Positions 35,781-47,513 of a DNA stretch of 64,000 bases are shown here, in pieces. The stretch's first letter is position 1. Each line of letters begins with the position of its first letter. Origin of the DNA: Paracorniculantispora psalliotae (Eukaryota > Ascomycota > Sordariomycetes > Hypocreales > Cordycipitaceae); assembly GCA_002796755.1 (NCBI GenBank), contig PHFE01000095.1:1193557-1257556 (forward strand). The letters are read 5' to 3'. The translations under genes were made by a program, and so were the position numbers. The notes beneath the pieces were generated by a model. The model was given only the letters and a program-made list of their open reading frames with translations. It was not told the DNA's origin and made no database searches.

Positions 35781-38746
35781 TCATACCCATGATCGGCCGT
35801 TGGCTAACCTGCCATAGCTCTGTCCAGTAAAACGGCTGCGAGCCTTTCCCGTCGCGGTATTCAGTCCGTCGCCGTCTGTTGCTGAAGGCACCGCATAGGT
35901 CTGCTCGATGAAAAAGTGATTGGCGTCCGAGTCATGCGCCACCCGCCACGGGATGGCCAGATCGTGGCCTTCCGGTCCTCCACCACATGTGCCCTTAAGC
36001 AGCTCGTTGGGTCTGCTATTCAATGCGAGCGAGAATAGATTGTGCGCTTCGGTAAAGTCTGTGACAAGTCTGGCGTGAAGAATAAGGTAGACAAAGCACA
36101 CCAGGTTGAGGCCAAACATCGTGGCCAAAACAAGGTAGAATACGCCTTGCCAAGCATACACATGGCCGGACGTATACTCCTGCGTAATCACAGACGCATT
36201 GAAGTGTTGGATGGTCCCGGGTGGGCCGAGAATATTACCGGGCTTGGTGAATTCCCAGTAATGATGGAATGGCGTGCCCACGGAGCCGAGAACCAGCGTT
36301 GAGCTGGCAAACACCGCCAGCGCCTCCGCCATGGAGGGCAGGTACGTTGGCAGATTAGGCTCGCTCAGAATCAATTGTGTGAGAATGCGTGCGTTCGCTG
36401 GATTGTTGTTACGCTGGCCTCCGTTGAGGTCAGCAGCAGTGCGCCATTGGTCGGCCAGCCACTATCAGTCGATTAGTCTTCCTGCGCGCAATGATGTTGG
36501 CGGTTGGACTTACTTTCCAGTCTGCAACAGGTATACCCCATTCTTGCTCACCATCAAAGGAACGACGATAGCTGTCCACGTCATCGGGATCCTCACAATG
36601 GGCAGCCATTTTACTACCAGCAATGCCAGAAATATTGAACTGAGTCGAACATGAGGGGGAAACCCATGACCGCAGCTCACACATCGTATAGTTCTGAATC
36701 CCAGGCTTCTTTCCCATGAGGTAAATTGCATCAGATTCGAAAACACTTGAGTTTACGAGAGTGTTATAGTCGGCCGGGAACTGTCGCAAATATTAGTGGT
36801 CGTCATCAAAGCAAGGCTTCTCACTCACTAGTTGGAAGACAGGTGGTCTTCTCTTGTACGCGGGTCCCCAGCGGAAGATATCATCGACTACCGTGCTGTT
36901 CAACCAGTTTGGTGCCCCGTCTCTGTAAGAAGGTTCAGGTACCTCAGATGTCCAGTTCTCCCATCCGATGGTTTGGTTTTTCACCCCGGTCTTCGAATTG
37001 TTGGCATATGGCCACTCGGTGTAGACCAACGGCGCGAGCTCGTCGGGCAGCATGTTAACACACAAGACATTGACCGCTGGGGACACAACACCTGCTTTGA
37101 TGGCATATTCGCCGACTCCAGATAGATCGTCTGGCTGCAAGATACCATTGAGAGAAGAAATGGCTGCAGCAGCAACGCCTGGGTGCGGCATGGCCAGCGT
37201 AACATTGTTGATGATGTGGCCCGTCCGCTGATATTGTGCCTTTACATCACCGTGCTGCGTCTCTATCCACGCCCCGACCAAAGTGGTATTGCCATTTAGT
37301 GATGCCACAGCAGCCGGACGACTCTTGAAATCCGTCACCAGATCAGATCCATTAGAGTTAATACCGTCCCACACGCTCATAAAACCTTGCAGAGTCCGGT
37401 AAGACTCGCCTGATACCATCACTCCAGTGCACGAGTCCGCGGCATTTTCCTTGTCTTGGTATGTAAGTAAAGCCGGGCACGACTGCTTTACAAAATCGAT
37501 GTTTGCATAGGAGGAGCGGACATAACCCGACAGCAGCTTGTGCTCCCAGTTGCCGTACTTGAGTTTTGGCGCCACCATGGCGTCGGACGCTGTTGTGTAG
37601 AATGCGGCCACCAGCGTCGCCAACAGTGAGAGTATGCCCAAGACACTGAAACCAGCATATCGAAGCATTCCAAAATGCGTCATAAGAGATCCGGGTTGGA
37701 TTACCCAGCTGCGCATAGACATCTCTGCCAATGTCGTGCCTCCCGACGCTCGTGCGATCGCCTTGCGCGTCAAGACTTGACCAAGGAAAGTGATGAAGGT
37801 GGTAACAAACGTCAACTCAATTGTCTTCGACAGCCAAGCAGCCAGCACAGTGGCTGTTGATGGACCAAGACCCATGCTCGATGAGATAGAGCGTCCCCAT
37901 CTGGGCTGGATAATCGCGACGAGGAACCACAGACAGCTGCCGACTGTAGAGTACAAGGAGGCACCCACAACAACCTTGGTGAGCCAATGTCTGGACGAGG
38001 ATTGAATATCTTTTCGCGTCGGGCAAGGTTTATAATCGTCACCTTGAGAACCCTGTTAGTCACTATCCAAGATTTTCGAAGAAAGACATCTCACCACAAT
38101 CATCTCGTGAATCTTGTTGTCCGGGATAATTGCCACTATCATACCGTCCCTCAGTCGTTGAGCTTTGATCCGTTCCAGATATCGTCTCCATATGGGTCGT
38201 CAATGGTTTGCTGGCACTCTCTTTGCGGTAGAGGCTTTTCGTCTGGAAGCTCCGCAGACGACCCCAGAGACTCATCCTGCGCGGAGAAGGCTCTCCGATG
38301 AGTGTATCTTGGGGTGACGCCATCCCGCTCTGAATGTATGAATTTTCCACACTAGGTGCTGCCGGTTGGCTTTCAACCGGATCAACTCTTTTAGGAACTG
38401 GCACTCGGCGAATAGAGAACTGGCTGCTCTGATGCGACAGGGACAGACCGAGCGGATTGTCACGGCTGATGCTTCGCTGAATGGAAGTGCCAAGATCCTG
38501 GCCGCAATTGTCAACAGAAGCGCGTTCGCCGACCGCCGTGGATGCTTGAGAATCTGCAATGTCATGTTGCAATGCATGCGCGCCATAGTCGCCAACGGTG
38601 TCGGGATGAGCTAGGTTGAACGAAAAGCTAGAGATGCGGCGTGGCTCATTGGCAGGTTCGTCAAAGGTCATAGATGACATGGGAGAGATCCAATGCGTGG
38701 ATTCATCCTTGTGAGGAGAAACATTCGGTGCGCGTTGGTAGGCCAT
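35781..38746 (-). CDS. Large polytopic membrane protein, fungal-specific, unknown function
   Basis: Four exons, 38095-38746, 36829-38042, 36514-36780 and 35781-36461 (introns 52, 48 and 52 bp), encode 937 aa. The first true ATG in frame is 38746. The N-terminal 230 residues are Ser-rich, polar and probably cytosolic. Hydrophobic segments lie at about 243-262, 278-300 and 337-360. A long region of about 390 residues follows with many N-x-S/T sites and several cysteines, typical of a glycosylated extracellular loop. Two further segments are at about 755-773 and 817-840. The tail includes FSLALNSRP and a CGGGPEG motif common in this fungal family. I know of no assigned biochemical role. It might be a surface or vacuolar membrane protein. 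Confidence 0.82.
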
Positions 38747-41168
38747 GATTGTTGCCAAAAACGGAGACCAAGGTAGGGAGGAGACTGGTGTAGTTGGCCC
38801 AAGTTCGACAAGGCAAATGGAGGAGTCCTCCAAGTCACTGCCCAGAGAAGCGAACAATATTTAGATCAAAGGACAACAAATGTCGATGATTTTAGTAAAT
38901 AGTAAGGCGGCCAAGGTTGCGTGTGCGAACCGTTGCGCGCAACAGCGGCCAACCTCCGGGTGGAACGAAGGCGGGCGGAAATCGCTGGGGCACGGGAACA
39001 AAGAAATTGGCAAACGCAGGAAGTGGCCCGACATCTACTTGAGATATACAACAACGGATAAAAGCCCCGCCCCAAAAACGTGCGAGACTGGAGAACCGCC
39101 CCGGTTAACTACATGCATCCTGCAGCTTCATTTCAGCCTTGACGGCTCAGCCTAGTTCGGGCAAGAAACTAGCATTGGGAGCGAAGAGCAAACTGCATTT
39201 CCGACAGAGTGGGCGGGGAAATGTGATATGAAGGCCCAGCCCCCCCGCGCGCGTGCATGAGGAAAACGACTAAAATACCGTCCCGCAGACGGCTTGCATG
39301 AGCTATGTAGTTGGGGCGAGCCGTCATTGGCCTGTTGGCCGGGCCATGCAGCGCTACCGCCGACGGCGTCTGCATGTCGCAGTTTGGTGGCTTTTCATCG
39401 TGTTCAAAAGTGCGGAAAACCAGAAATTTGGTGTGGATGGACACTGCCTCTTCGAAGAGAAAGATGTGCGTTTCTATAATTATCACCACCCAGCAGAATA
39501 CGCCCGCCAAGCGCGGCGGCTCAAGGTCACACAGCCTTAAAATTCGGTATCGTACAAGGCTGTAATTGTCGCCGAAAAGCTGCGGCTGCGAGGAACTTTT
39601 GTTGCGCAGCCGCATTGCCTTTTCCGAAATCAGAAACTCCAGAAGTATTGCCAGCGTGTGGATAAGGCAGTTGTCTGGCCTGCGACAGTGATGCTGCGTG
39701 TGGAAAGTCACCGGCGACAGCATTCAAGACAAGAAACGCAAGAAAGGGGGAATTAAATAGAGAACATTCTAGAGTTAAATCTTATCACTGCCATTATGAT
39801 ACCCAGCCCCCTGCCCCCAACACAGAAGCAAACAAACTGGACAAAGAAGGAACAAAGAAACCTGACTGCAGCTGACGCCCGCACGCGAAGGAAACGAGAG
39901 CTTGCAGAGCAAGCCACCCGCACAAGGCGTCAGCTGAGTTGCAAAAGTGCCATGGCACGATGCAGCAGCCAAGTGAGTGTCAGAGTGTCCAGATCTAGCC
40001 TGTTCCTGTCCGGACCTCTCTGGAAGAGCAACCACTGATCTCTGCGAACGGTGCTTGCCTAGTGTTGTTGGAGAACGCTCAATATTGACTAGAGTTAAGA
40101 TCGTTAATTAAATAAGACTAGCTACCTGTAGTGCTCTATACCGGTAATAAATTTTATTTGGTTTTAGAGAGAGTGGTGGACTATTGTAGGATAGTGAGTG
40201 GTCTAACCAAACAAACTTACTAGCAAAGTTAAAGAGCTCGGGAATGGTCTGGTCGCGTAGGTACCGGATGACGCTGTCGACAAAGTCGGACTCATAGAGC
40301 GAAACAAGAAGCCTAGCAATCACTAGACTAATGATCTACTTGTCCTGTCTCGGCAGTAGAACTGTTGGATACCTGCATACTGGTGATCTTGGTCGGAAGC
40401 AGACCAGGCCGGCGAAGCGCTCCGAGAGACCAAGATATTGGCGGCCGAAGGCGCAACTAGAGCTAGCACGGCTTTACGAGAAGGGTGTGTTGATATCATA
40501 TGGCGTAAATGCGAACCCAGGAGTCCCTACTGAGGAGAACGGAAGCGACGTAGAATCACATATTGTTCAAGTGAAATGTGTTCATGTATTGGTATTATGG
40601 ATGTTTTGCTGTTGTTGAAAGAAACTATATCATCTAAATCAAGTACATCGGACCCCTTTATAGAAAAACCCCAAGTTGCATGTCATTACTCAATATCAAA
40701 TTATAGTACCGGCTGAGGCCTAGCTAGCAGTACACACTACACATCATTTTCTGATGCAAATGCAACGCAGCTAAGTTGTCTCTCGGGCAGGACTGGACAT
40801 ATAGTGAACTTAATCCGGCCTTTGTTCGAAGCCGGCGCTGGGCTGGCGCACTGGAAGCCGCGACGGGCTTGTCGAGTGGTGCATTCGCTTCTGCCAGGCA
40901 TCCCGGTGTGCCGGTGTGCCGGCCGTCTGAACGGACCGGTCTGGTAAAAACCTCTGCGAGTACTGACAGGCGCATCTTTGTACGGACAATCAATTTTCTC
41001 GGAGTCGGATGTATAGCCCTGTCCTCCGTGTTCAGTTGCTGGTGTACTGTCTGCCCTTGACCTTGACCTGACTACAAAAGGCACACGTCCGAAGGAAACA
41101 CAGTGGCAGCCACGGCATGATTGCACAGGTCCGCACGCAAATTAGCAAACTGCAGACAAGTCTCTTCC
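38747..41168. other. Intergenic DNA between membrane protein and MCM2
   Basis: No convincing gene was found. A 184-codon frame at 39169-39723 (-) and two short frames back to back at 40108-40323 (-) and 40331-40618 (+) lack recognisable domains. The stretch around 40080-40330 is visibly more AT-rich than its surroundings. Short tandem units such as CCGGTGTG occur near 40903-40922. Confidence 0.45.
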
Positions 41169-43811
41169 CTATGCCATGACGGCGGCCGGTCGGCGCTGCG
41201 AGTTGCCACCCTTCTTCTGCGTGGGGCGAGCCAGGGTGTACTTGGCAAAGGCACGAGCCAGGGCTTTCTTGCAGCTGACTTTTTGACTGCCGACGAAGCT
41301 CTCCACTGTGACGGCGATGGCGCGGTCAATGTCCTGCGAAGAGCAGTACTCAGAGAGGCGCATGCGACTGAAGGCCTCGCTGGTGCGGATGATGGCCTCC
41401 AGATGACGTACAGTGATGGGGTAGGCACCAGTGGCCAGCGACTCGCGACGCATGTCGGCAAAGAGACGCGCTACCTTGTCCTCGTCCATGTGGTAGAGCT
41501 TGGGGCTGCAGCGCTCGCGGGCGTAGAGGATGTACTTGCGCAGCAGCTCCTGGGGGATCTCATTTTCTTTGCGAGCGCGCTCGGCCTCCTCATGCTCGTC
41601 ATCGGCCTCAGCTCGCTTGTCCTGGGTTGAGTCTTCGAAGAGGGGATGGCTGCGGCTGTGCGAGCCCACGATGAAGCGCGCGAGGCGCTCGTCTTCAGCA
41701 GGTTCCACCGTGTCACGTACAACGCAGAGAACGTCGAAACGTGACAGAATGGGTTCTGTGAGCTGCACGTTGGAGGAGAAGGGGATAGTCGAGTTGTAGC
41801 GGCCGCCGATGGGGTTGGCGGCGGCGATGATGCCGCAACGGGCTTGGAGGGTGGTCACGATACCAGCCTTGGAGATCGAGATGGTTTGCTGTTCCATAGC
41901 TTCGTGGATAGAGGTACGATCCTGATCGTTCATTTTGTCAAACTCGTCAATGAGACATGTGCCACGATCAGCAAGCACAAGCGCACCACCTTCCAGCGTC
42001 CATTCGCTGGTCAGCGGATCGCGGCGCACACTGGCCGTCAAACCGACAGCACTGGCACCCTGACCAGTGGCGAACACAGCTCTGTGAGCAGTCTTCTCAG
42101 CATACTTGAGAACCTGCGACTTGGCAGTACCGGGATCACCAAGAAGCAGAACATTGATGTCACCACGGACATGATGAGCACCCTTGGTGGTCTTGGCGAC
42201 ACCGCCGAAGAGTGACAGAGCAACCGCCGTTTTCACGTCGGTGTGGCCGTAGATGCTTGGTGCGATGGAGTTGATAATCTTATCCACGATGCTGGGGTCG
42301 CGAGAAAGTTTGCGGATGGCTTGTTCGTCCTCTTCGGTAAGACGGAAACCAGCGAGCTGATCGTGAGACTTGACAACATTGTTGGCTTCCAGGATTGTGG
42401 CAAAGACGGGGAAACCGTTTCTGTTGTTGAGTTGGGCATCGTAGTTGTTGCGGTAGATACCGGTAACTTCGATTTCCTCACCAGGCTTCGCCTTGTCGAT
42501 CAGATCCCACAGAAGAATCACCTCTCGTTGACGAGGCAGGCGACCAGCAGGCACGGTACCAGGAGACTCCTGGAGCGTCAATTTCTGGTAGTTGCGGTAG
42601 ACAGTCTTCTCGGAGTTGAGGGTAAAAGGTCCTCGGGATTGGCAGTTTTGGCAGTATGTGATCTTGACCTCGACATTGGATTCTTGTTGGAAGGGTCCTA
42701 AGGTTGTGCCGCACTTGGTGCAGTCAAACTTGACGTATTTCAGCTGGGGGAAGACACCAGAGCGGCGAGTAACGACACCGCTGACGCGAACCAAACAGTT
42801 GAGGTGAGACTGACGGAGCTGGCGAAGGGTATAGTGAACAGGAAGGTCAAAGATGCGCACGTGAATCTCGGAATGAATGCGCGCGTAGTCGGGATAATGC
42901 AGGAGAACGACGTCCATGGCAACTTCGTCGAAGAGCTTGAGCATCTCGGCGGGGGCGTTGGCCAAGAAGTAAGCAAGGATAGCCTTACTCTCAGAGAGGT
43001 GTTCGTAGGAGACTTCCAGCGACTCGGCGTTGATTTCACCAAGCGTTCGGATGCGGTTACCGTAGACGGAAGAGCCAGAGGCATCCGTGTAGGAGGTAAG
43101 GAATGCCTTGAATTCGCGGCGGATTGTGCGTTGGACATGGGCTTGTGCTACCCATTCTGTGAGGTTGGCGGCCTTTACGTCGCCGAGAGCTTCGAGAGAG
43201 AGCTCCTCTTCCATGATGTCGGCGTCCATGGCGTCGTCCGGGTCCTCATCATAGTGATGACGTCTGCGGCGAGGCTGGGCGGTAAGGTCGATATCGCCAT
43301 CATCATCGTCACCAGGAAGGAAAGCGGCCGGGATTCTCTGCCTGCGGGCAACCTCGCGATCACGTCTGCCCAACTGCGCCTCGAGGCGGCGTCGGGCACC
43401 TAGGTCCATGTCATCGTAGTCACCCTCATCATCAAGGTCGACGGCTTCGTACTCGTCGCCTTCTCTGTCTCTGTAATCCGCCTCGTATCCTTCGCGGAAG
43501 AGATCGACATCGTCGTCGGCCATTTCGTCGAGGTCGTCAATGTCGTCTTGGATCTCGCGCTCCTCCTCAATCTCATCGTCGTCCTCGACACCGTGAGCGA
43601 TGCTAAACGGCGCGGGAGGTGACGAAGGCATGGGGCTGGAGCCAGGGCCGACAGAGGAAGTAGCATCATCGCCACCGGTGCGCGAACGCTTGCGACCGCT
43701 GCGTGAAGCCCCTCTGTTGCCCGAGGTAGGGTTGTCTCTGAGCGGGGAACTGTGCGAGCCAGGCGTTAGTAACGTTTGTCAGTATGCGTGTATGGCGAGA
43801 ACAAACCTCAT
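41169..43811 (-). CDS. MCM2: MCM2, replicative helicase subunit
   Basis: Exon 1 is only 5 nt (43807-43811, ATGAG); a 57-bp intron with ACTAAC branch site and CAG acceptor leads to exon 2 (41169-43749), giving 861 aa. The joined start reads MSSPLRDNPTSG, the usual fungal MCM2 opening. The order is an acidic, Ser-rich N-terminal tail (histone-binding and kinase-target region in known MCM2), the N-terminal MCM domain with a zinc finger (Cys345, Cys348, Cys368, Cys371), then the AAA+ core with Walker A GDPGTAKS at 539-546, Walker B CLIDEFDK at 600-607 and arginine finger SRFD at 671-674. It is part of the Mcm2-7 hexamer that licenses origins and unwinds DNA. The divergent promoter holds four MluI cell-cycle boxes. 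Confidence 0.97.
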
Positions 43812-43972
43812 TGTATGTGTGTATTACCAAATATCGTCAATTTGGTTCTGAAGAAATAAAGTTGCAAGGATGAAAATGGTCAAGAGGGTGGAGGGAGGGG
43901 CATGGGCAAGATGTTTGGCGCCTCGGAAACCTGAGATTGTAAGGGAGCCCACCCTCGCGTCGCCGTCCCAAA

Positions 43973-44197
43973 ACGCGTGCCACGCGTAAAGTGGCACTAA
44001 GCCTAAACAGACTCAACGCGTTCACACTGCGCAATGAGGCCAGAGGCACGAGTCCTTTCCCAATAGAGGGGATGAGCAAAAGTTTAATTGTAAATCATTC
44101 CTAGCCTAATTTGTGCTAGATTTCTCGAATTGAGCTTTGGTACGTGATAATACTGTGAGGCGTGGCAGCTTACCTAACAAACCTGGCTTGCACGCGT
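43973..44197. promoter_or_regulatory. Four MluI cell-cycle boxes (ACGCGT) in the MCM2/UBR7 promoter
   Basis: Perfect ACGCGT palindromes occur at 43973, 43982, 44016 and 44192 within the 538-bp divergent intergenic region. The first two are embedded in an inverted repeat, GTGCCAC (43977-43983) and GTGGCAC (43991-43997). ACGCGT is the MBF/DSC1 (Mbp1, Res/Cdc10) site that drives G1/S transcription of replication genes in yeasts. Regulation of MCM2 by MBF is therefore likely. Whether the UBR-box gene responds too is open. Confidence 0.75.
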
Positions 44198-44349
44198 TAA
44201 GTGGTTCGTACTCAGGCAAGCTTCGGAGCTCTGTCACATCACCCTCGCATACTGGACCATCCCAAACCAACTGCGCAGAACTGGTATCTGGGCTGCTCTC
44301 ATCTATTTTTCGGGAGAATTAGTCGGTACCTTGCTGGACAGTCTACAAT

Positions 44350-46086
44350 ATGTCATCCAATGGCGTAGAACAGGACGCCGCCCCGGCGCAAACATCGAAG
44401 CGCAGCAACAGCTTCTCCAACCAGTCGGAGACCTCCCAGACTGCTGCCGAGTATGTCAACAGCTATGAAAACGAAACTGGTGCAGTCGCTAACTTTTCAG
44501 ATTTATCCGCAGCCAAGAGCTCTTGGAAGCTGATGCGCGCGAAGCTCTCCCATTCGTACGTCTGCGCGCCACTGCGCTCGGAAAACTGTCACTAATTATT
44601 ACAGAGCATCGATAACTGCACCAGAATCCTCGGTCCGCTGAAGCAGAGTGTTTTCGCGTGCCTGACATGCAACCCCGCGCCCGCTACCGAGACCGATGCG
44701 TGGACGCCTGCAGGCGTCTGCTATTCCTGCTCGGTCCAGTGCCACGGCGAGCACACGCTCGTCGAGATCTTCCAGAAGCGCAACTTCACCTGCGACTGCG
44801 GTACCAAGCGACTTCCCAGCACCAGCCCGTGCGTACTGCAAACGAACGACGAGACGAATACGCGCGGCGATGTCCACTCGCAGGAGCCCGACGTCAATAA
44901 CAAATACAACAAGAACTTCCGTAACCGCTTCTGCTCATGCGACTGCGACTACGATCCCTTTGAGCAAAAGGGCACGATGTTCCAGTGCTTAGGCCTGGGC
45001 ACCGAAGAGACGGGCGGCTGCGGCGAGGATTGGTACCATCCTGGCTGCCTGGTCAGCATGGGCCCGAAATGGTACGAGGCGATGACGCCAAAGAAGAAGA
45101 CCGCCGAGAAGCAGGAAAACGGCACTGGCCTTGATGTCATCTCCGAAGTCAACGAGGAAGAGAAGCAGGCAGAGAAATCTGAAGAAGAAAAGCAGGCTGA
45201 GAAACCTGGCGAAGATAATCAGGCGGAGAAATCTAGCGAAGAGAAGCCAGCCGAGAATGGCGCAGACGAGGATGAAGAGCAGGATGAGGAGCCGCCGATG
45301 CCTCCTGGGTTCCCCGAGGAGGAAGACTTTGACGGCTTCCTGTGCTACAAGTGTGTCGAGTCCAATCCCTGGATCAAGCAGTATGCCGGCACCTCGGGCT
45401 TCCTCCCTGCCGTTCATCTGGAGCCCGCCGCCGCCGCCGCCGCCGAACCTGTAGCAGCTACTGGCAGCAAGCGCAAGGCAGAGGACGGCGAGGAACACGA
45501 GGCTAAGCGCGTCAAGACTGAAGACGAAACCGCATCCTCTGAAAACGCGACCGCCCCAGCCGGCGACGCCGCAGCAACGACCCCGAGCGGCTGCAAGCTG
45601 CCCAACTTTGCCCCCGCGCCGCAGGGCCGTTTCTCACTCTTCTTCAAAGAAGATTTCCGCGAGCAATTCTGCCGCTGCAGCACCTGCTTCCCCAAACTCA
45701 ACGCCTTTCCCCAGCTCCTCGAGGAAGAAGAAGTCTACGAGCCGCCCATGTCCGACAACGGCGACAACGCTTCTCATAACGGGGGCGGGTCGACCGCCGG
45801 CAGCGGCAGCCTGCTGGAGCGCGGCGAGAGCGCGCTGCGCAACGTGGACCGCGTGCGCGCCATCGAGGGCGTCATGGCGTACAACCACCTCAAGGAGCGG
45901 CTGAAGCCGTTTTTTCAGCAGTTTGCGGACAGCGGCCAGGCGATTGGCGCGGAAGATATCAAGGCGTACTTTGCGAAGCTGCGCGGCGACGAGCAGGCGA
46001 TTCAGGAGGCGGGTGAGGGCGCGGCGGCGGCGTCGGGCGGAGCTGGGGAGGGTGGTGATGGAAGACGGGAGCAGGGTGGTTATTAA
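44350..46086 (+). CDS. UBR-box/PHD protein, UBR7/Mlo2 type (putative E3 ubiquitin ligase)
   Basis: Exons 44350-44450, 44501-44555 and 44605-46086 (introns 50 and 49 bp) encode 545 aa. Splicing restores the family sequence TAAEFIRSQ...LEADAREALPF before the zinc domain. The UBR box covers about residues 71-125 with its Cys/His ligands (CLTC, CYSC, CHGEH, CDCG). A PHD-like second zinc region begins CSCDC at Cys162, includes EDWYHPGCL, and closes with CYKC at 299-302. An acidic, Glu/Lys-rich tandem repeat is inserted between the two halves. C-terminal FREQFCRC and LKPFFQ blocks also match the family. Human UBR7 and S. pombe Mlo2 are the named relatives; UBR7 is reported as a histone ligase. Substrate here is unknown. 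Confidence 0.92.
45154..45258 (+). repeat. In-frame 27-bp tandem repeat inside the UBR7-like gene
   Basis: Three 27-bp units (45154, 45181, 45208) and a fourth partial one (45235-45258) encode imperfect nine-residue copies of the type EEEKQAEKS at residues 236-270. The units are diverged but in register. Confidence 0.85.
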
Positions 46087-46499
46087 ACCCTGCTTCGCTT
46101 TTTGAAAAGGGTATCATGTATAGGTGTAAGGGTGTATGATGTGTTTGTATAACAAAATATTTAGGGGCTTCTGGATTCGGTCGTGGAGTGGGTATTGGCA
46201 CCGAGGAGCATTATAACAAATTGGCACACAGGTACGAGAACAATAAGAGCATTTGCATTTTTCACAACGGTAAACAAAAAAGTCCATATTTGAATTTCAT
46301 TCATGATGCCGTGATCCAGTCCCGATGGCTCTGCCGGGACGTCCAGTAGTATATATATATGTACAAGTACAATGTTATTCGCTTATATGCAATGCCGATT
46401 TCCATTCCCCTCTTTTCCATCTTCTCATTAATCCCCCGCTCACTCCAAAAGAGAGCGTCCCCGCGCCGCCTGCAGCTCCTCGTACAGCTCGAGACTCTC
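46087..46499. other. Convergent 3' intergenic region
   Basis: It lies between the stops of the UBR7-like gene (+) and the coiled-coil gene (-), is AT-rich in the middle, and shows no gene. Confidence 0.6.
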
Positions 46500-47513
46500 C
46501 TACGAGCCCGTCGACCCCGTACTCGACGCCGCGCTCAGCGGCCTCGGCGGCGGCAGCGGCATCCCCGACACCTCGTCCCTCTGCATCGCGATGCCCCCCA
46601 TGCCCGACCCGGACATCAGCAGATGCGACGGCATGTGCATGCTGCCCCCTTCACCATCCATCATCATCTCCGCCCCGCCGCTCCCCGCCATGTGCTGCTG
46701 CTGTTCATGCGCCGCGCGCAGTTCCAGCTGCGCCAGCCTCTCCTTTTCCGCGCCATCAATCACATCGTCATCACCGCTCCAGTACGGATCGTCGTCCTCG
46801 AGCTCCGGCATGGCTAGGCGCTTCCAGAAGCGCACCTCCTGCTTCAGCGCGGTTTCCGCGACACGAGCGTCCCAGCGCGCGCGGTCCTCGTCGTACGTGC
46901 GCCGGAAGCGCCGCAGCGAGTCGTTGGCCGTCGCCGCGTGCGCCTGCATCTCCCAAATCTGCTCGCGCAGGCGGCAGTTTTCGCGCCGCGCCTCGTCGAG
47001 CTGCGAGCGGTAGGAGCGGTGCCACGAGGCTACGTCGGTAACGTGCTTGGACTTGTACTCGTGGAACTGCTTGAGCATGGCCGCGAGGGCGTTGGCGAAT
47101 TGCGAGAGGAGCGTGGCGTTGGCGTCGCGCGAGTGCTTGGCCTTTTCGAGCGATTCGGAGAGGACGGAGAGGAGGGCGTCAATGTTTTGATCTTGGCCTA
47201 AGCTACATGTTAGCAGAGTTGTTCGAATGGATGTAATGCCAGGGACGAGGGGCTTCGTACGGTTGATTTCCTCGGCGGCAGCGTCAATGACTTCGTCGTT
47301 ACCGAGCTGCTGCGTGCGCGCGCGGTTGCGCACCCGGCCCAGGCCGCTGACAATATCTTCAGTGACTCGTCTGTTCTCGGCGAGCTGCTTGCTCAGCTCC
47401 TCGACCATGCCGTATATGTAGTTGAGCTCGGCCTGGTGGCCGGCGGGCGTGGGCATGGGCACGCCACCGCCGCCGCCCATGTTCGCGCCGTTCATGCCGT
47501 TCATGCCGTTCAT
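46500..47513 (-). CDS. Conserved fungal coiled-coil protein, unknown function
   Basis: Exons 47261-47513 and 46500-47197, with a 63-bp intron (GTACGA donor, CTAAC branch, TTAG acceptor), give 316 aa. The intron is a multiple of three without an in-frame stop, so an unspliced reading adds 21 residues. The product begins with Met/Asn/Gly repeats (MNGMNGMNG), followed by an alpha-helical core of about 200 residues (ELNYIYGMVEELSKQLAENRR, then heptad-like stretches and a WEMQAH segment) predicted to form coiled coils. The C-terminus is Met/Gly-rich and ends in a Pro/Ser tail. I recognise it only as a conserved ascomycete protein and assign no function. Nineteen codons upstream of the ATG are open and may matter to the true start. 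Confidence 0.8.
   Translation of the reverse strand: MNGMNGMNGANMGGGGGVPMPTPAGHQAELNYIYGMVEELSKQLAENRRVTEDIVSGLGRVRNRARTQQLGNDEVIDAAAEEINRTKPLVPGITSIRTTLLTCSLGQDQNIDALLSVLSESLEKAKHSRDANATLLSQFANALAAMLKQFHEYKSKHVTDVASWHRSYRSQLDEARRENCRLREQIWEMQAHAATANDSLRRFRRTYDEDRARWDARVAETALKQEVRFWKRLAMPELEDDDPYWSGDDDVIDGAEKERLAQLELRAAHEQQQHMAGSGGAEMMMDGEGGSMHMPSHLLMSGSGMGGIAMQRDEVSGMPLPPPRPLSAASSTGSTGS

Noticed and set aside
39169..39723. 184-codon minus-strand frame upstream of the membrane protein gene
   Set aside because: No domain, no promoter context and mixed composition; treated as chance.
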